Positions 1 through 8,664 of a stretch of 64,000 nucleotides of DNA are shown one piece after another. This DNA is from Paenibacillus tundrae (lineage in GTDB: Bacteria; Bacillota; Bacilli; Paenibacillales; Paenibacillaceae): assembly GCF_030812775.1 (NCBI RefSeq), contig NZ_JAUSTI010000007.1:124001-188000 (forward strand), given 5' to 3'. Numbering within the stretch: position 1 is the stretch's first letter; every line of letters starts with the position of its first letter. Made by a program: the position numbers and the translations under genes. Below the pieces are notes generated by a model, which was not told the DNA's origin, did no database searches, and saw nothing but the letters and a program-made list of their open reading frames with translations.

Positions 1-61
1 TAAATGTATAAAACAAAAGTCAGAATTGTGCTCAATGCATGATAGAACGATCTAACTATGA

Positions 62-99
62 CAGAGTAAAACACAAATAGACCAGCCCATTGGACTGGT
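62..99 (-). terminator. Terminator of the puc operon
   Basis: A hairpin (ACCAGTCC / GGGCTGGT on the minus strand, positions 81-99, one G-T pair) is followed on the minus strand by a T-rich tract at 62-80. It lies about 80 bases after the pucB stop codon, so it plausibly ends the urate operon transcript. Confidence 0.6.
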
Positions 100-180
100 A
101 GCTCTATTAAAGGTAGGGTGAAGTCCGATAAGATGATGTTAGTTCCCCTCCCTATGCTTCGATTATATTAAGTGTGTATC

Positions 181-825
181 TCATGATGGATGAAAATGCT
201 CCATATAGTGCACGATCCGTGCTAACTCATCTTCCGTATCCGCATCCCAGAAGCTAGTAGCGGATAATGGGACGTAAGTGGCGGTGAATTGGAAGTTGCG
301 CATGATTCTTCTTGCTCCCTCATCACCACGAAGAGCTAAGAGTTGAGTAAGCAGATGTGAGCGAAAAGCAACAGGAGGTTTAGCAGCTGAGCAATCTGTG
401 GCTGCAACATAATCGGAATGTTTATTCGTTTCGAAGGTCGTTATGATCTCGTTAATCTGCTGAGTTTCTATAAGTGGCTGATCTGCCAGTATCACCATAT
501 ACCCATCTGGCTCATATTGCTTTGCATATCGTATGCCACAATGTAACGAGTGAGCCATGCCCATGGCATAATCATCACAGACGGAGATCAGCAGCTTCAC
601 CTCAGGTTGATAAGCATAAGATGCTGAACACAGCCACCGTCTTGGTATCCACGATAAAGTATCCTCTGGTTTGACAACACATATAACCCGCTCTAACTTA
701 GAGCTCAGTGCGGCCTCTAGAGACCACGCAGCCAAAGACCTTCCGTCCGGCATCACCACTGACAATTTATCCCGACCCAAGCGAGAGCTTTTACCTGCTG
801 CGAGCAGAATACCCGTCAGTCCCAT
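181..825 (-). CDS. pucB: Molybdenum cofactor nucleotidyltransferase (MobA/PucB-like)
   Basis: A 214-aa member of the NTP_transf_3 (MobA/MocA) family. B. subtilis PucB is required for xanthine dehydrogenase activity, presumably through nucleotidylation of the molybdopterin cofactor in the cytoplasm. Visible motifs are the N-terminal nucleotide-binding loop LAAGKSSRLGRDKL and a central ADQP, whose Asp is the usual metal-binding residue. The ATG at 825 is chosen because AGAAGGAGGTT sits just upstream; the open frame continues to 897 but has no ribosome binding site there. The start lies inside the 3' end of pucA (35-base overlap), suggesting translational coupling. It is the last gene of the operon. 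The xanthine dehydrogenase it would serve is not in this window. Confidence 0.85.
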   Translation of the reverse strand: MGLTGILLAAGKSSRLGRDKLSVVMPDGRSLAAWSLEAALSSKLERVICVVKPEDTLSWIPRRWLCSASYAYQPEVKLLISVCDDYAMGMAHSLHCGIRYAKQYEPDGYMVILADQPLIETQQINEIITTFETNKHSDYVAATDCSAAKPPVAFRSHLLTQLLALRGDEGARRIMRNFQFTATYVPLSATSFWDADTEDELARIVHYMEHFHPS

Positions 826-1942
826 GTTTAACCTCCTTCTGAGCCTTTCGACGCGAGGCAGCCACGCTCCGTTTACTGGCAATAAGCTCTGCGGCAATAC
901 TTATAGCAATCTCATCAGGCCCTTCTGCTCCGATGCTTAATCCAACAGGAGAATGAACATGGGATAATGGTGGTAATCCGTTTAATAGACGCTCTGTTCT
1001 TGTCTTCGAGCCCATAATACCTAGATATGCATAGTCCACGCCTACCAGAAGCTCCAGCACTTCTCGTTCCCTTGGGAATTGATGACTCATCAAGAGAATG
1101 TGATCGTCTCTCTGGAACTGAAGAACTGACAGAATCTCGCGCGGAAATCCTAGACACAACGCCACGTCAGGAAAACGTTCAGCAGTACACAGCGACTCTC
1201 TCCAGTCAGCAACCACGATGCGAAAGCCTCCCAGTTGGGCAAGCTTCACTACAGGGAGCACATCATTACCTGCGCCAATAACAATTAAGCGAGGTTTAGC
1301 ATAATAAGTGGAAGTAAATTGAGAGGGTAAATCCCACGGATTGGCTTCCACTGAGCCTGATTCAAGCTTACGCTCATTGCGCACAACTTCTATTTCATTC
1401 AGCATTGATATAGGCTGAGATTTAGCATGGTTAGATTCGTTCATTCGAATGTGCTCCATTAATGCAATCTGTTCCGATTCATCAATATGAACCTTGTCAC
1501 CCTCTATGCGTATGAGACTCAGTCGATAATCCATCTTGGAGAACCCCTGTTGAAATATACGCGTAAATTCAACAGGAGTGCCCGTGTGCAAATATTCGTT
1601 CATCGCCACTAACATGGCGTGCAGCTTGCCTTGAACTGGCTCAAGCAGTACAATCACCATTCCGCCACAGCCAACCGTCTCTCCCCAAGACAGATCATCT
1701 TCGGGACGCATATCATATTCCACGATCTCCAGCTGTCCAGTATCTAGAATGCGCTCCACACGTGCCTGTAGATCACTTTCCAGGCATCCTGGGCTGATGC
1801 TACCATACATGCTGCCATCTTCGGTCAAAAGCATAGAGACACCTTGTTTACGATAAGCATGACCCTCTACCTTGATCGCTGTGGCAAGTACGTAGCGGTT
1901 GGTACATTTCGCTACAATTGCACTCAGATCATGCATCTCCAT
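791..1942 (-). CDS. pucA: XdhC/CoxI family molybdenum hydroxylase maturation protein
   Basis: A 383-aa protein of the XdhC/CoxI family, which binds the molybdenum cofactor and inserts its sulfurated form into xanthine dehydrogenase-type enzymes; PucA is the B. subtilis counterpart. The N-terminal domain has the family motif SISPGCLESDL (Cys probably cofactor-binding). The C-terminal half is a Rossmann domain starting LIVIGAGNDVLPVV and ending near GPDEIAISIAAELIA. A TTG-started longer frame reaches 1981, but ATG 1942 has GAGGTGGAG at good spacing. It overlaps pucB by 35 bases. The two helpers are placed together while the hydroxylase subunits are absent, so the enzyme must be encoded elsewhere, possibly just beyond the window edge. 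Confidence 0.85.
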   Translation of the reverse strand: MEMHDLSAIVAKCTNRYVLATAIKVEGHAYRKQGVSMLLTEDGSMYGSISPGCLESDLQARVERILDTGQLEIVEYDMRPEDDLSWGETVGCGGMVIVLLEPVQGKLHAMLVAMNEYLHTGTPVEFTRIFQQGFSKMDYRLSLIRIEGDKVHIDESEQIALMEHIRMNESNHAKSQPISMLNEIEVVRNERKLESGSVEANPWDLPSQFTSTYYAKPRLIVIGAGNDVLPVVKLAQLGGFRIVVADWRESLCTAERFPDVALCLGFPREILSVLQFQRDDHILLMSHQFPREREVLELLVGVDYAYLGIMGSKTRTERLLNGLPPLSHVHSPVGLSIGAEGPDEIAISIAAELIASKRSVAASRRKAQKEVKHGTDGYSARSR

Positions 1943-2022
1943 ATTCGTCTCCACCTCTCTTGTAACCCGTTTATGCTCCAAGATGAATGTATGTTCACTA
2001 CACTTTGAATTCGTTAGATCGA

Positions 2023-3345
2023 TTAGATCCGCTTCATCAATCTGGCAATGCTCTTATTCGACTCACGCAGGACAATGCCTCGATCAATGGTTTGGATCTT
2101 ACGATGGTTCAGCACAATAGCTCCATCTATAATGACGGTGTCTACACAGCTACGAGTCGCTGAGTAAACTACACGCGAATACACATCTGTCTCATATGAG
2201 GGATAGGTATGGAAATCATCCAAATCCAGCAGAACCATATCTGCCTTTTTGCCAACTTCAAGGCTTCCAATCTCCTTGGACATGCCAAGTACTTCTGCAC
2301 CTCCCATGGTTGCCATGCGCAGCACAGTACGTGCATCCATAACGGTTGGTCCATGTGGTACCTTTTGAATTAGCGCAGTTAGGCGCATTTCCTGAAACAT
2401 ATCCAGGTTATTGTTACACGGAGCCCCATCCGCACCAATCCCTACTGCGATTTGTCGATTCAGCAGATCAGGAATATCCGCAATACCGGAAGATAGCTTC
2501 ATATTTGAACCCGGACAATGGGTGACTTTGACACCACGTTTACGGATGATCTCCTTCTCTTCTTCACTGAGCCATACACAATGAGCCAGCACCAGCCTAG
2601 GATTAGCCAATCCGATATGGTCAAGGTAGACGATGTTACGCATTCCGCGCTCGTGTTCAACCAGCTCAATCTCTCCGCGATTCTCAGAAGCATGCGTATG
2701 CACCTTCACATGATATTGGTTCGATAGATCACGAACTTCGATTAGCAGTTCTTCAGTGCATGACACTACAAACCGTGGACAAAATGCATATTGAATCCGT
2801 CCACCGCCGAACCCGTTCCATTTCTCCAACAGATCCACACTTTGCTGTAAGGAAGTAGCGGTATTTTCACGCAAAGGTTCAGGAACTTCATCACCATGAT
2901 CCATCATAACCTTACCTGAGATTACACGTATTCCACTCTCAGCCATGGCCTGAAACGCTGATTCGGTATGATGCACAGTCTCCATATCCAGAATGGTTGT
3001 GGTTCCACTTGAGATTAACTCGCCTAAGCCAAGCATAGCCGAATAATACACGGATTCCTCATCATGTGCTGCTTCAAGCGGCCAGATCCGTTGACGTAGC
3101 CAATCCATTAATTCTAGATCGTCCGCTCGTCCTCGAAATAAGGTTTGACACAGATGAATATGGGTCTGAATAAAACCAGGCAGGAGCACTTTGCCATGCG
3201 CATCTATGACTTGATCTGCTTCAACATTAATATTCACGGCGATTTTTTTGATTTTGTTATCTTCTATTAGTAGATCTCCAGTGAATACGTCCTCCGCTGC
3301 ATTCATCGTGACTAACTGTGCGCCTTTTAGTAGAATTGTTCCCAT
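2023..3345 (-). CDS. ATZ/TRZ-type amidohydrolase (deaminase) of the urate operon
   Basis: A 440-aa metal-dependent hydrolase of the amidohydrolase superfamily. The start PGFIQTHIH carries the first two His metal ligands, followed by VHTHASENRGE, VLAHCVWL and the catalytic Asp in GIGADGAPCNNN. The C-terminus has the usual composite beta-domain segment LEVGKKADMVLLD. This subgroup covers deaminases of guanine, 5'-deoxyadenosine/S-adenosylhomocysteine and triazines. Position inside a purine catabolic operon favours a purine-ring deaminase such as guanine deaminase feeding xanthine into the pathway, but the sequence alone does not settle the substrate. Start ATG 3345 has GGGGGAG upstream; an in-frame ATG at 3363 lacks a site. 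Confidence 0.75.
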   Translation of the reverse strand: MGTILLKGAQLVTMNAAEDVFTGDLLIEDNKIKKIAVNINVEADQVIDAHGKVLLPGFIQTHIHLCQTLFRGRADDLELMDWLRQRIWPLEAAHDEESVYYSAMLGLGELISSGTTTILDMETVHHTESAFQAMAESGIRVISGKVMMDHGDEVPEPLRENTATSLQQSVDLLEKWNGFGGGRIQYAFCPRFVVSCTEELLIEVRDLSNQYHVKVHTHASENRGEIELVEHERGMRNIVYLDHIGLANPRLVLAHCVWLSEEEKEIIRKRGVKVTHCPGSNMKLSSGIADIPDLLNRQIAVGIGADGAPCNNNLDMFQEMRLTALIQKVPHGPTVMDARTVLRMATMGGAEVLGMSKEIGSLEVGKKADMVLLDLDDFHTYPSYETDVYSRVVYSATRSCVDTVIIDGAIVLNHRKIQTIDRGIVLRESNKSIARLMKRI

Positions 3346-3446
3346 CGTAATCTCCCCCATCATTTCGCAATCCGTCTCTATTTACGGCGTTGTTACTATT
3401 CATCATTTGATTGTTATTAGTATCATTAGGCACTATAAATGACATG

Positions 3447-5042
3447 TTACCAGCCGATAGCCATACCATCTCCTCTTGGGTCTGCGGCGCCACTGATCAT
3501 TCCATCTGCACTGATCAAAATACCCTGCGACTGCCCCATAACGTCATCCCACGGTGCTCTAACTTCTACTTTATGCCCCCAGCTTGTAAGGGTCTCGCAT
3601 ATGTCATTGTGATATCGGTTCTCCACGCGCAGCTGATCACTTTTCTCTCCCCACGTCCGGCCGTACAACCAGCGAGGCAGATTAATCGCCTCTTGAATCG
3701 TCAATCCATAGTCAATCACACCGGAAATAATAGATATCTGGGTCTGAGGCTGCCCCTCTCCTCCTTGTGTGCCTAGAAGCATATACGGTTTCCCATGATG
3801 TGTGACGAGCCCAGGCATAAGTGTATGGAAGGTTCTTTTGCCAGGCTCTAGGACGTTCGCATCCAGCGAATTTAGTGAAAAAAAAGATCCACGATTCTGC
3901 ATAATAACACCTGTATCTCCAGGCACATACGCTGAACCAAAATCGAAATATAGACTCTGGATAAACGACACTGCGTTCCCTTCCTGATCCACCACTGCAG
4001 CATAAGCAGTATCCTGACCAATCATTTTAGATAAAAAGGGTTGAGCCACAGGTGGGAATGTGTGAATCTCACTCCATAGCTCATCCCCATATTCTTTGGA
4101 TAACAGACGATCTAACGGGATGTCTCTAAAGTCCGGATCTGTAAGATATCGATCCCTGTCTCGAAAAACCTTCTTCACCACTTCTGTCACAAGATGATAG
4201 AACTCTGGTGATGTCCGCGGAACTGAAGACAGATCAACATGTTCAAGCATATTTAGCATCATTAACAGGGAGAAGCCTTGGGAGTTGGGAGGCATCTGAT
4301 GTACTTCATATCCACGATAATCTGTGCTGACTGGCTCCACCCACTCGCCTTTGTGACTAGCAAAATCAATAGGTGCGAGCATGCCACCATCTTCACGAAT
4401 AGCTGATGTTAGACGATTCGCCAGTTCTCCGTTATAAAAGCTCTCTCGGCCATCCGCTTGAATCATACGCAGAGAAGAGGCTAGCTCCGGCTGAACCAGT
4501 AGCTCTCCTTCTTGCAAAAGTGTGCCCAATGGAGCGAATGACGCTCGAAGCGACGTCTGCTCCATGATCAACGCTTCATTACGTTCCAGCCATATACGGA
4601 GATCACGTGATACGGGACACCCTATCTCTGCATAACGAATGGCGGGTTCGAGCAACTGCGCCCAGGGCAGCCTTCCATAGCGTGACCAGACTTCCCACCA
4701 AGCATCGACCATGCCAGGCACCGTAATTGCACTCAGCACACCCCGCACGGGAATTGAGGTCATGCCCATCGATTTGAAAGTAGCTGCATTGATCCCTGCG
4801 GCAGCGCGACCACTTCCGTTATAACCCGTAATCTCTCCCGTAGCTCCATCATGCATAAGGAAGAAGGCATCTCCTCCTGGGCCTGTCATATGTGGATACA
4901 CCACCCCGAGTGCCGCACTTACCGCGATTGCTGCATCATAAGCATTTCCACCCTGTCCAAGGATTGTGCTTCCCACTGCACTTGCCAGGTAATGAGGAGA
5001 AGTCACCATATTCCCTCTTGATATCGGCATTTGATTCTGCAT
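3447..5042 (-). CDS. Gamma-glutamyltransferase-fold Ntn hydrolase, possibly oxamate amidohydrolase (HpxW-like)
   Basis: A 531-aa Ntn hydrolase of the GGT family. These proteins self-cleave before a Thr that becomes the N-terminal nucleophile of the small subunit. The predicted nucleophile is Thr345 in GQDTAYAAVVDQEGN, where typical GGTs read TTHYSVVD. Other family segments are GGNAYDAAIAVSAALGVV near the N-terminus, DRDRYLTDPDF before the cleavage site, and LLGTQGGEGQPQ in the small subunit. No signal peptide is visible, unlike secreted GGTs, so it should be cytoplasmic. Klebsiella HpxW, a GGT homologue of similar length in the uric acid pathway, hydrolyses oxamate to oxalate and ammonia. The operon context suggests the same role here; ordinary gamma-glutamyl hydrolase remains the alternative. 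Start ATG 5042 follows AAAGGAGGAGCTGT. Confidence 0.7.
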   Translation of the reverse strand: MQNQMPISRGNMVTSPHYLASAVGSTILGQGGNAYDAAIAVSAALGVVYPHMTGPGGDAFFLMHDGATGEITGYNGSGRAAAGINAATFKSMGMTSIPVRGVLSAITVPGMVDAWWEVWSRYGRLPWAQLLEPAIRYAEIGCPVSRDLRIWLERNEALIMEQTSLRASFAPLGTLLQEGELLVQPELASSLRMIQADGRESFYNGELANRLTSAIREDGGMLAPIDFASHKGEWVEPVSTDYRGYEVHQMPPNSQGFSLLMMLNMLEHVDLSSVPRTSPEFYHLVTEVVKKVFRDRDRYLTDPDFRDIPLDRLLSKEYGDELWSEIHTFPPVAQPFLSKMIGQDTAYAAVVDQEGNAVSFIQSLYFDFGSAYVPGDTGVIMQNRGSFFSLNSLDANVLEPGKRTFHTLMPGLVTHHGKPYMLLGTQGGEGQPQTQISIISGVIDYGLTIQEAINLPRWLYGRTWGEKSDQLRVENRYHNDICETLTSWGHKVEVRAPWDDVMGQSQGILISADGMISGAADPRGDGMAIGW

Positions 5043-5139
5043 ACAGCTCCTCCTTTCCCGTTCTAAAAATGTAGCTCGGTCTCTCCGTCTATATGGATTT
5101 ACCTAATGGTAAATGGTAAACGATAAAAAAATATGTCCT

Positions 5140-6456
5140 TCAATCCTCATAGCCATATTTATAGAGCAAGCGAACCAGTACCCGAAGCCCATTCATTAGA
5201 TCCGTTTCAGTTGTAAATTCACGAGGGTTATGACTGATGCCCTGTTGACTTGGTACAAAAATCATCGCTGTTGGACAAGCCGACTGGAAAATCTGCGAAT
5301 CATGTCCTGCCCCGCTGGGCATATGCAGATAAGAAATTTGCTCACGTTCACAGATTTCTTGGATATCTTGCTGGATCTTCTCATTCATAGGGGTTGGTGT
5401 AACCGAGAGGTGTTCTTCCCATTTGAAACGAAGCTGGTCTTCAGCAGCAATACGTCGGAAAGCCTGTAACATATCCTGCCAACAACGATCTAAGATCTCT
5501 TGTCTGACATGTCGAATATCAAGAGAGAATGTAGCTTTGGCCGCTACGACATTACCCACACCCGGCTCTGCCACAATGCGACCCACCGTAGCTACGAACG
5601 GCTCGCCTGTCTGCAGGGCAATCCTTCGAATCGCAACAATCATGTCTGCCGCACCCGCAAGTGCGTCTTTACGCCATAACATGGGTGTAGTACCTGCATG
5701 GTTCGCCTCACCTATAACGGTAATGTTATATCTTCTCTGGCCTACGATATCGGATACAATACCAATCGACCGGGAGTGCCGTTCCAATACTTGACCCTGC
5801 TCAATATGGAGCTCAATAAATGCACCATAGGTTTGAGCAGCTGGTTCCAAGCCACGATCTGGTCCAAAACCAGCCTCCAAGATCGCTTGAGAAAAGGATA
5901 CTCCCTGTTGATCAAGCAGGTGCTGAACTTCCTCCAATGTTGTCACACCGGTTATGCTCCTTGATCCCCAATATGCAAAGGGAAATCGGCTGCCTTCTTC
6001 TTCGCAAAGTGACACGACCTTTAGTGTCCGCTTCGGTCTACCGAAGTGTTTGTGTAAGTATTCCAACGCTAGGATGCCGGCTACAATACCGTATGCTCCA
6101 TCATATTTTCCGCCATGAACTACTGAATCGATATGAGAACCAGTAACAATGGGATAAGGAGCTTTTCTATCCTCATCGAAGGATGCTGATCCCTCACTGT
6201 TCAATGTTCCATATAAGTTGCCTGACTGATCGAACGTTGGAACCAAACCTTTGTCTGCCATCTGTTTGGCTAGAGCATGCTGTGCTTCAGACCAAGCGTT
6301 GTCATACAATAAACGAGTGACGCCGCCCTGTGCATCTGCTCCGTAGGTGGATAGCCAATCCAGCATTGCTTGTAATTCTACAAGCTCCAGTTCAGGTAAA
6401 GGAACATAGTCTTCAGGCGACCCCGGTTGTGGTTGAACGTCAAATTCTGTCATCAT
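5140..6456 (-). CDS. pucF: Allantoate amidohydrolase / M20-family N-carbamoyl hydrolase
   Basis: A 438-aa dinuclear metal hydrolase of the hydantoinase/carbamoylase (M20) family. Metal-site motifs in order are TGSHIDSVVHGGKYDGAYG, CEEEGSRF, ELHIEQG, SGAGHDSQ and GISHNPREF. The domain GEANHAGTTPM is the lid/dimerisation region typical of the family. In the context of uricase, hydroxyisourate hydrolase and OHCU decarboxylase it most likely converts allantoate to ureidoglycine plus carbon dioxide and ammonia, as B. subtilis PucF does. A ureidoglycolate or beta-ureidopropionate amidohydrolase is the alternative. An N-terminal extension of about 25 acidic/proline-rich residues is a small oddity. 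Start ATG 6456 is preceded by GAGGAGGTTGA. It lies 64 bases after pucM. Confidence 0.85.
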   Translation of the reverse strand: MMTEFDVQPQPGSPEDYVPLPELELVELQAMLDWLSTYGADAQGGVTRLLYDNAWSEAQHALAKQMADKGLVPTFDQSGNLYGTLNSEGSASFDEDRKAPYPIVTGSHIDSVVHGGKYDGAYGIVAGILALEYLHKHFGRPKRTLKVVSLCEEEGSRFPFAYWGSRSITGVTTLEEVQHLLDQQGVSFSQAILEAGFGPDRGLEPAAQTYGAFIELHIEQGQVLERHSRSIGIVSDIVGQRRYNITVIGEANHAGTTPMLWRKDALAGAADMIVAIRRIALQTGEPFVATVGRIVAEPGVGNVVAAKATFSLDIRHVRQEILDRCWQDMLQAFRRIAAEDQLRFKWEEHLSVTPTPMNEKIQQDIQEICEREQISYLHMPSGAGHDSQIFQSACPTAMIFVPSQQGISHNPREFTTETDLMNGLRVLVRLLYKYGYED

Positions 6457-6520
6457 TCAACCTCCTCTGTAACACGTTTGAGAACCATTTATGGTTGAAC
6501 AGCTGCCAGAAGCGGTTCAG

Positions 6521-6904
6521 TTAGCTTCCTCGGTATGTACTGTAGCCACCTGGAGCAATTAACAATGGAATATGATAATGACTTGTCGCATCCGATACCG
6601 TGAATCGAATCGGTACCACTCCCCATAACGTCTGCGCCATTTCACCCAAAGGTCGCTGCGCATAATAACTTTCGACATTAAACTGAATTTCATAAATGCC
6701 TATACTCAGTTCTCCGTTACCGATCAATGGAGTGTCTAATCTTCCGTCAAGGTTGGTCATGGATTCTGCAATCTTGGTTCTAATTTCCCCGTCTACATCC
6801 CTGGTTAGGGCATATAGCGCAATTGAAACCCCATCAGCAGGAATGCCACGGGATGTATCTAACACATGTGTTGTAATTCGTCCCGTAAATGCTGTAGTCA
6901 TCAT
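6521..6904 (-). CDS. pucM: 5-hydroxyisourate hydrolase (transthyretin-related)
   Basis: A 127-aa HIUase that hydrolyses 5-hydroxyisourate, the product of urate oxidase, to OHCU. The sequence has both family signatures: RITTHVLDTSRGIPADG at the N-terminus (catalytic His) and the C-terminal PLLIAPGGYSTYRGS ending in the diagnostic YRGS tetrapeptide. The length is normal for bacterial transthyretin-related proteins, with no signal peptide, so it is cytosolic. Its ATG overlaps the pucL stop codon (ATGA), with AAGAAGGTG inside pucL as ribosome binding site, so the two are translationally coupled. This fits their consecutive reactions. Confidence 0.95.
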   Translation of the reverse strand: MMTTAFTGRITTHVLDTSRGIPADGVSIALYALTRDVDGEIRTKIAESMTNLDGRLDTPLIGNGELSIGIYEIQFNVESYYAQRPLGEMAQTLWGVVPIRFTVSDATSHYHIPLLIAPGGYSTYRGS

Positions 6905-8415
6905 GCACCTTCTTCCTTGGAGTTGAGCGGATGACTCTCCAGATCGTCTCGTGTCATGGAGAAGCCCTGAAATCCATATGAAGGGTTAGGCTCTGTATAT
7001 ACAGCTCCCCTTGGAGAACTCTCGCTTTCCTGAATTACACTCACAATGTTCTCCCACGTTCGGCTATTGGATTCAAAGGACACCTCACACAATTGATCAA
7101 ATCGACTTAGCAACCGGTGTCCAATCTGATACAGCAGATGTTCAATTGATGGCGATGTACTATCATGGAATACAGTAGCAGCTACATCTCTCACTTGCTC
7201 CGCAGGAACGTAACGACCCCGTTCATCATGTATCCCGTCTCTTGGATCTGCGTAACGCCAGTTCACACTTAGATAGAGAGCAAGCGGACGATTCATTGCT
7301 TTTGACGATGCTGTAAATGTTGCACGCCTGTGATCTGCTAGTTCATTACCTTCAACCTTGATAAGCCTAAGATCGGCAATCCCACTAAAGTGATTGTTCA
7401 GCTCTACGCGATCACCAACATGTTGTGCTTCAATCGCTGCCGTGGCTCGATCATTCTGCGAATAACGAAATACCAGGTCGCTTACTTGATAACCACCTTC
7501 TGTTTGAATCGGAGTATCCTCAAAGAGAATCTGATCTCCTGTCATCTGAATTTTAGTTATCTGCGGGTAGGTTACAAGAAATCGCTCACTTACATAGGCG
7601 AGAAACCCCTCCATGGTAGCGCCGGTGTATGCGGAAGCATGCTTTAAAATGAACTGATTCATAGCTTCGGTCGGAAGGAAATCGGAAAGATTCGATCCTG
7701 CAAAAAAAGGCAATAAATGCTCCCCCTGTATCGCGACTTTAACGTTCATACCGAACAAAATATTACTCCTTCCGCCAAAAGGAGATTCAGGGATTACCTG
7801 TATTCCAGTTAACGGCTTCGCATAGGAACGATAGACCCAGATGTCCCCTTTTCCGTAATACATCGTTCGTTGCTGCTTCTTTGCAGCTCGAACTACTAAT
7901 TCCTGTTCATCTCCCATTTGATCTATCCATTGCTCCAGACGGATGGAAGCAATTTTGAAAACCTCTTGGAGTGCGGTTTGGAACTCTTCTTCAGGACTGC
8001 GGTGATTACGTTGCCGGATCGCTTCCAGAATTGAATCTGTTGTATGACCCTTCACTGCCAATATAAAAGGAAAACCGAATCGGCTTGTATATTCTTGATT
8101 TAATTCTCGGAGTTCGTTGTACTGTGCCTCGGTTAGATGATCAAGACCAGCACCGGACTGTTCGTTCACCGAATGATTACTCATGTGAATTCTAGCTCCA
8201 AGATCAGGGTGTTTACGCAACAGTTCTAGCTGTGCGTCCTCGTTCGAAACCATAACCATACTCGTCATGACTTTCATCATCTGTTCGAATGAATTGAATG
8301 GTCTTGTTGGCCAAGTAAGCTCTGCCACCCAAGGTGATTCCTCAAACAAACCGCCAAACGTATGCATAAACTGTGTGATAGACCAGTTGTTAACGAGTTT
8401 AATGAATTCGCTCAT
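6901..8415 (-). CDS. pucL: Bifunctional OHCU decarboxylase / urate oxidase
   Basis: A 504-aa fusion. The N-terminal ~165 residues are an OHCU decarboxylase, with RKHPDLGAR (catalytic His69), NEQSGAGLD and GFPFILAVKG. The C-terminal ~320 residues are cofactor-free uricase, recognisable by MYYGKGDIWVYR, FLPTEAMNQFIL, GFLAYVSERF and the late LALYLSVNWRYADP. Together with PucM it turns urate into S-allantoin. B. subtilis PucL has the same domain order. The two enzyme steps flank the PucM step, and pucM overlaps the end of this gene. Start ATG 8415 is preceded by CGGAGGTTATCAC. It is the first long gene of the operon downstream of the pucR terminator, so a promoter should lie between about 8420 and 8565. 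Confidence 0.95.
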   Translation of the reverse strand: MSEFIKLVNNWSITQFMHTFGGLFEESPWVAELTWPTRPFNSFEQMMKVMTSMVMVSNEDAQLELLRKHPDLGARIHMSNHSVNEQSGAGLDHLTEAQYNELRELNQEYTSRFGFPFILAVKGHTTDSILEAIRQRNHRSPEEEFQTALQEVFKIASIRLEQWIDQMGDEQELVVRAAKKQQRTMYYGKGDIWVYRSYAKPLTGIQVIPESPFGGRSNILFGMNVKVAIQGEHLLPFFAGSNLSDFLPTEAMNQFILKHASAYTGATMEGFLAYVSERFLVTYPQITKIQMTGDQILFEDTPIQTEGGYQVSDLVFRYSQNDRATAAIEAQHVGDRVELNNHFSGIADLRLIKVEGNELADHRRATFTASSKAMNRPLALYLSVNWRYADPRDGIHDERGRYVPAEQVRDVAATVFHDSTSPSIEHLLYQIGHRLLSRFDQLCEVSFESNSRTWENIVSVIQESESSPRGAVYTEPNPSYGFQGFSMTRDDLESHPLNSKEEGA

Positions 8416-8450
8416 GTGATAACCTCCGGTCTACTGTGAATTGTTGTTCT

Positions 8451-8543
8451 TCATTTTACGTATCGCCTTATCACACAGCAATGACAATGACGTAATTTTG
8501 TCATATAACATAACATGAAGTTTGTAATTTGGTTATAATGCAC
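8451..8543 (-). CDS. Possible 30-codon leader ORF upstream of pucL
   Basis: A GTG at 8543 is preceded at 7 bases by a perfect AAGGAGGT (8551-8558) and opens a 30-codon frame ending at TGA 8451, just before the pucL ribosome binding site. The peptide is basic and contains a Cys/His cluster (RHCHCC). It resembles no family I know. It may be a leader peptide or a chance combination of a strong site and a short frame; conservation would be needed to decide. Confidence 0.25.
   Translation of the reverse strand: MHYNQITNFMLCYMTKLRHCHCCVIRRYVK
8528..8540 (+). promoter_or_regulatory. Possible PucR-box-like site
   Basis: TTTGGTTATAATG contains the TTGGTTA core of the B. subtilis PucR box (WWWCNTTGGTTAA), but the flanks match poorly. 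It lies 113 bases upstream of pucL, between the pucR terminator and the operon, where a PucR operator is expected. The same bases read TATAAT on the plus strand, although no plus-strand gene follows. Confidence 0.25.
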
Positions 8544-8565
8544 GGAACACACCTCCTTCATAGTC

Positions 8566-8608
8566 GGAAAACACAAAAGAAACCGTAATCTCTCATGAGA
8601 TTACGGTT
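8566..8608 (-). terminator. Terminator of pucR
   Basis: A perfect 12-bp stem, AACCGTAATCTC / GAGATTACGGTT (8581-8608, loop of 4), is followed on the minus strand by TCTTTTGTGTTTT. It ends the pucR transcript and separates it from pucL. Confidence 0.8.
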
Positions 8609-8664
8609 GATAATGTGAAGAAATGTCCTTTTGGAACATTGCACAACCTTAATTCCAGTTCACT

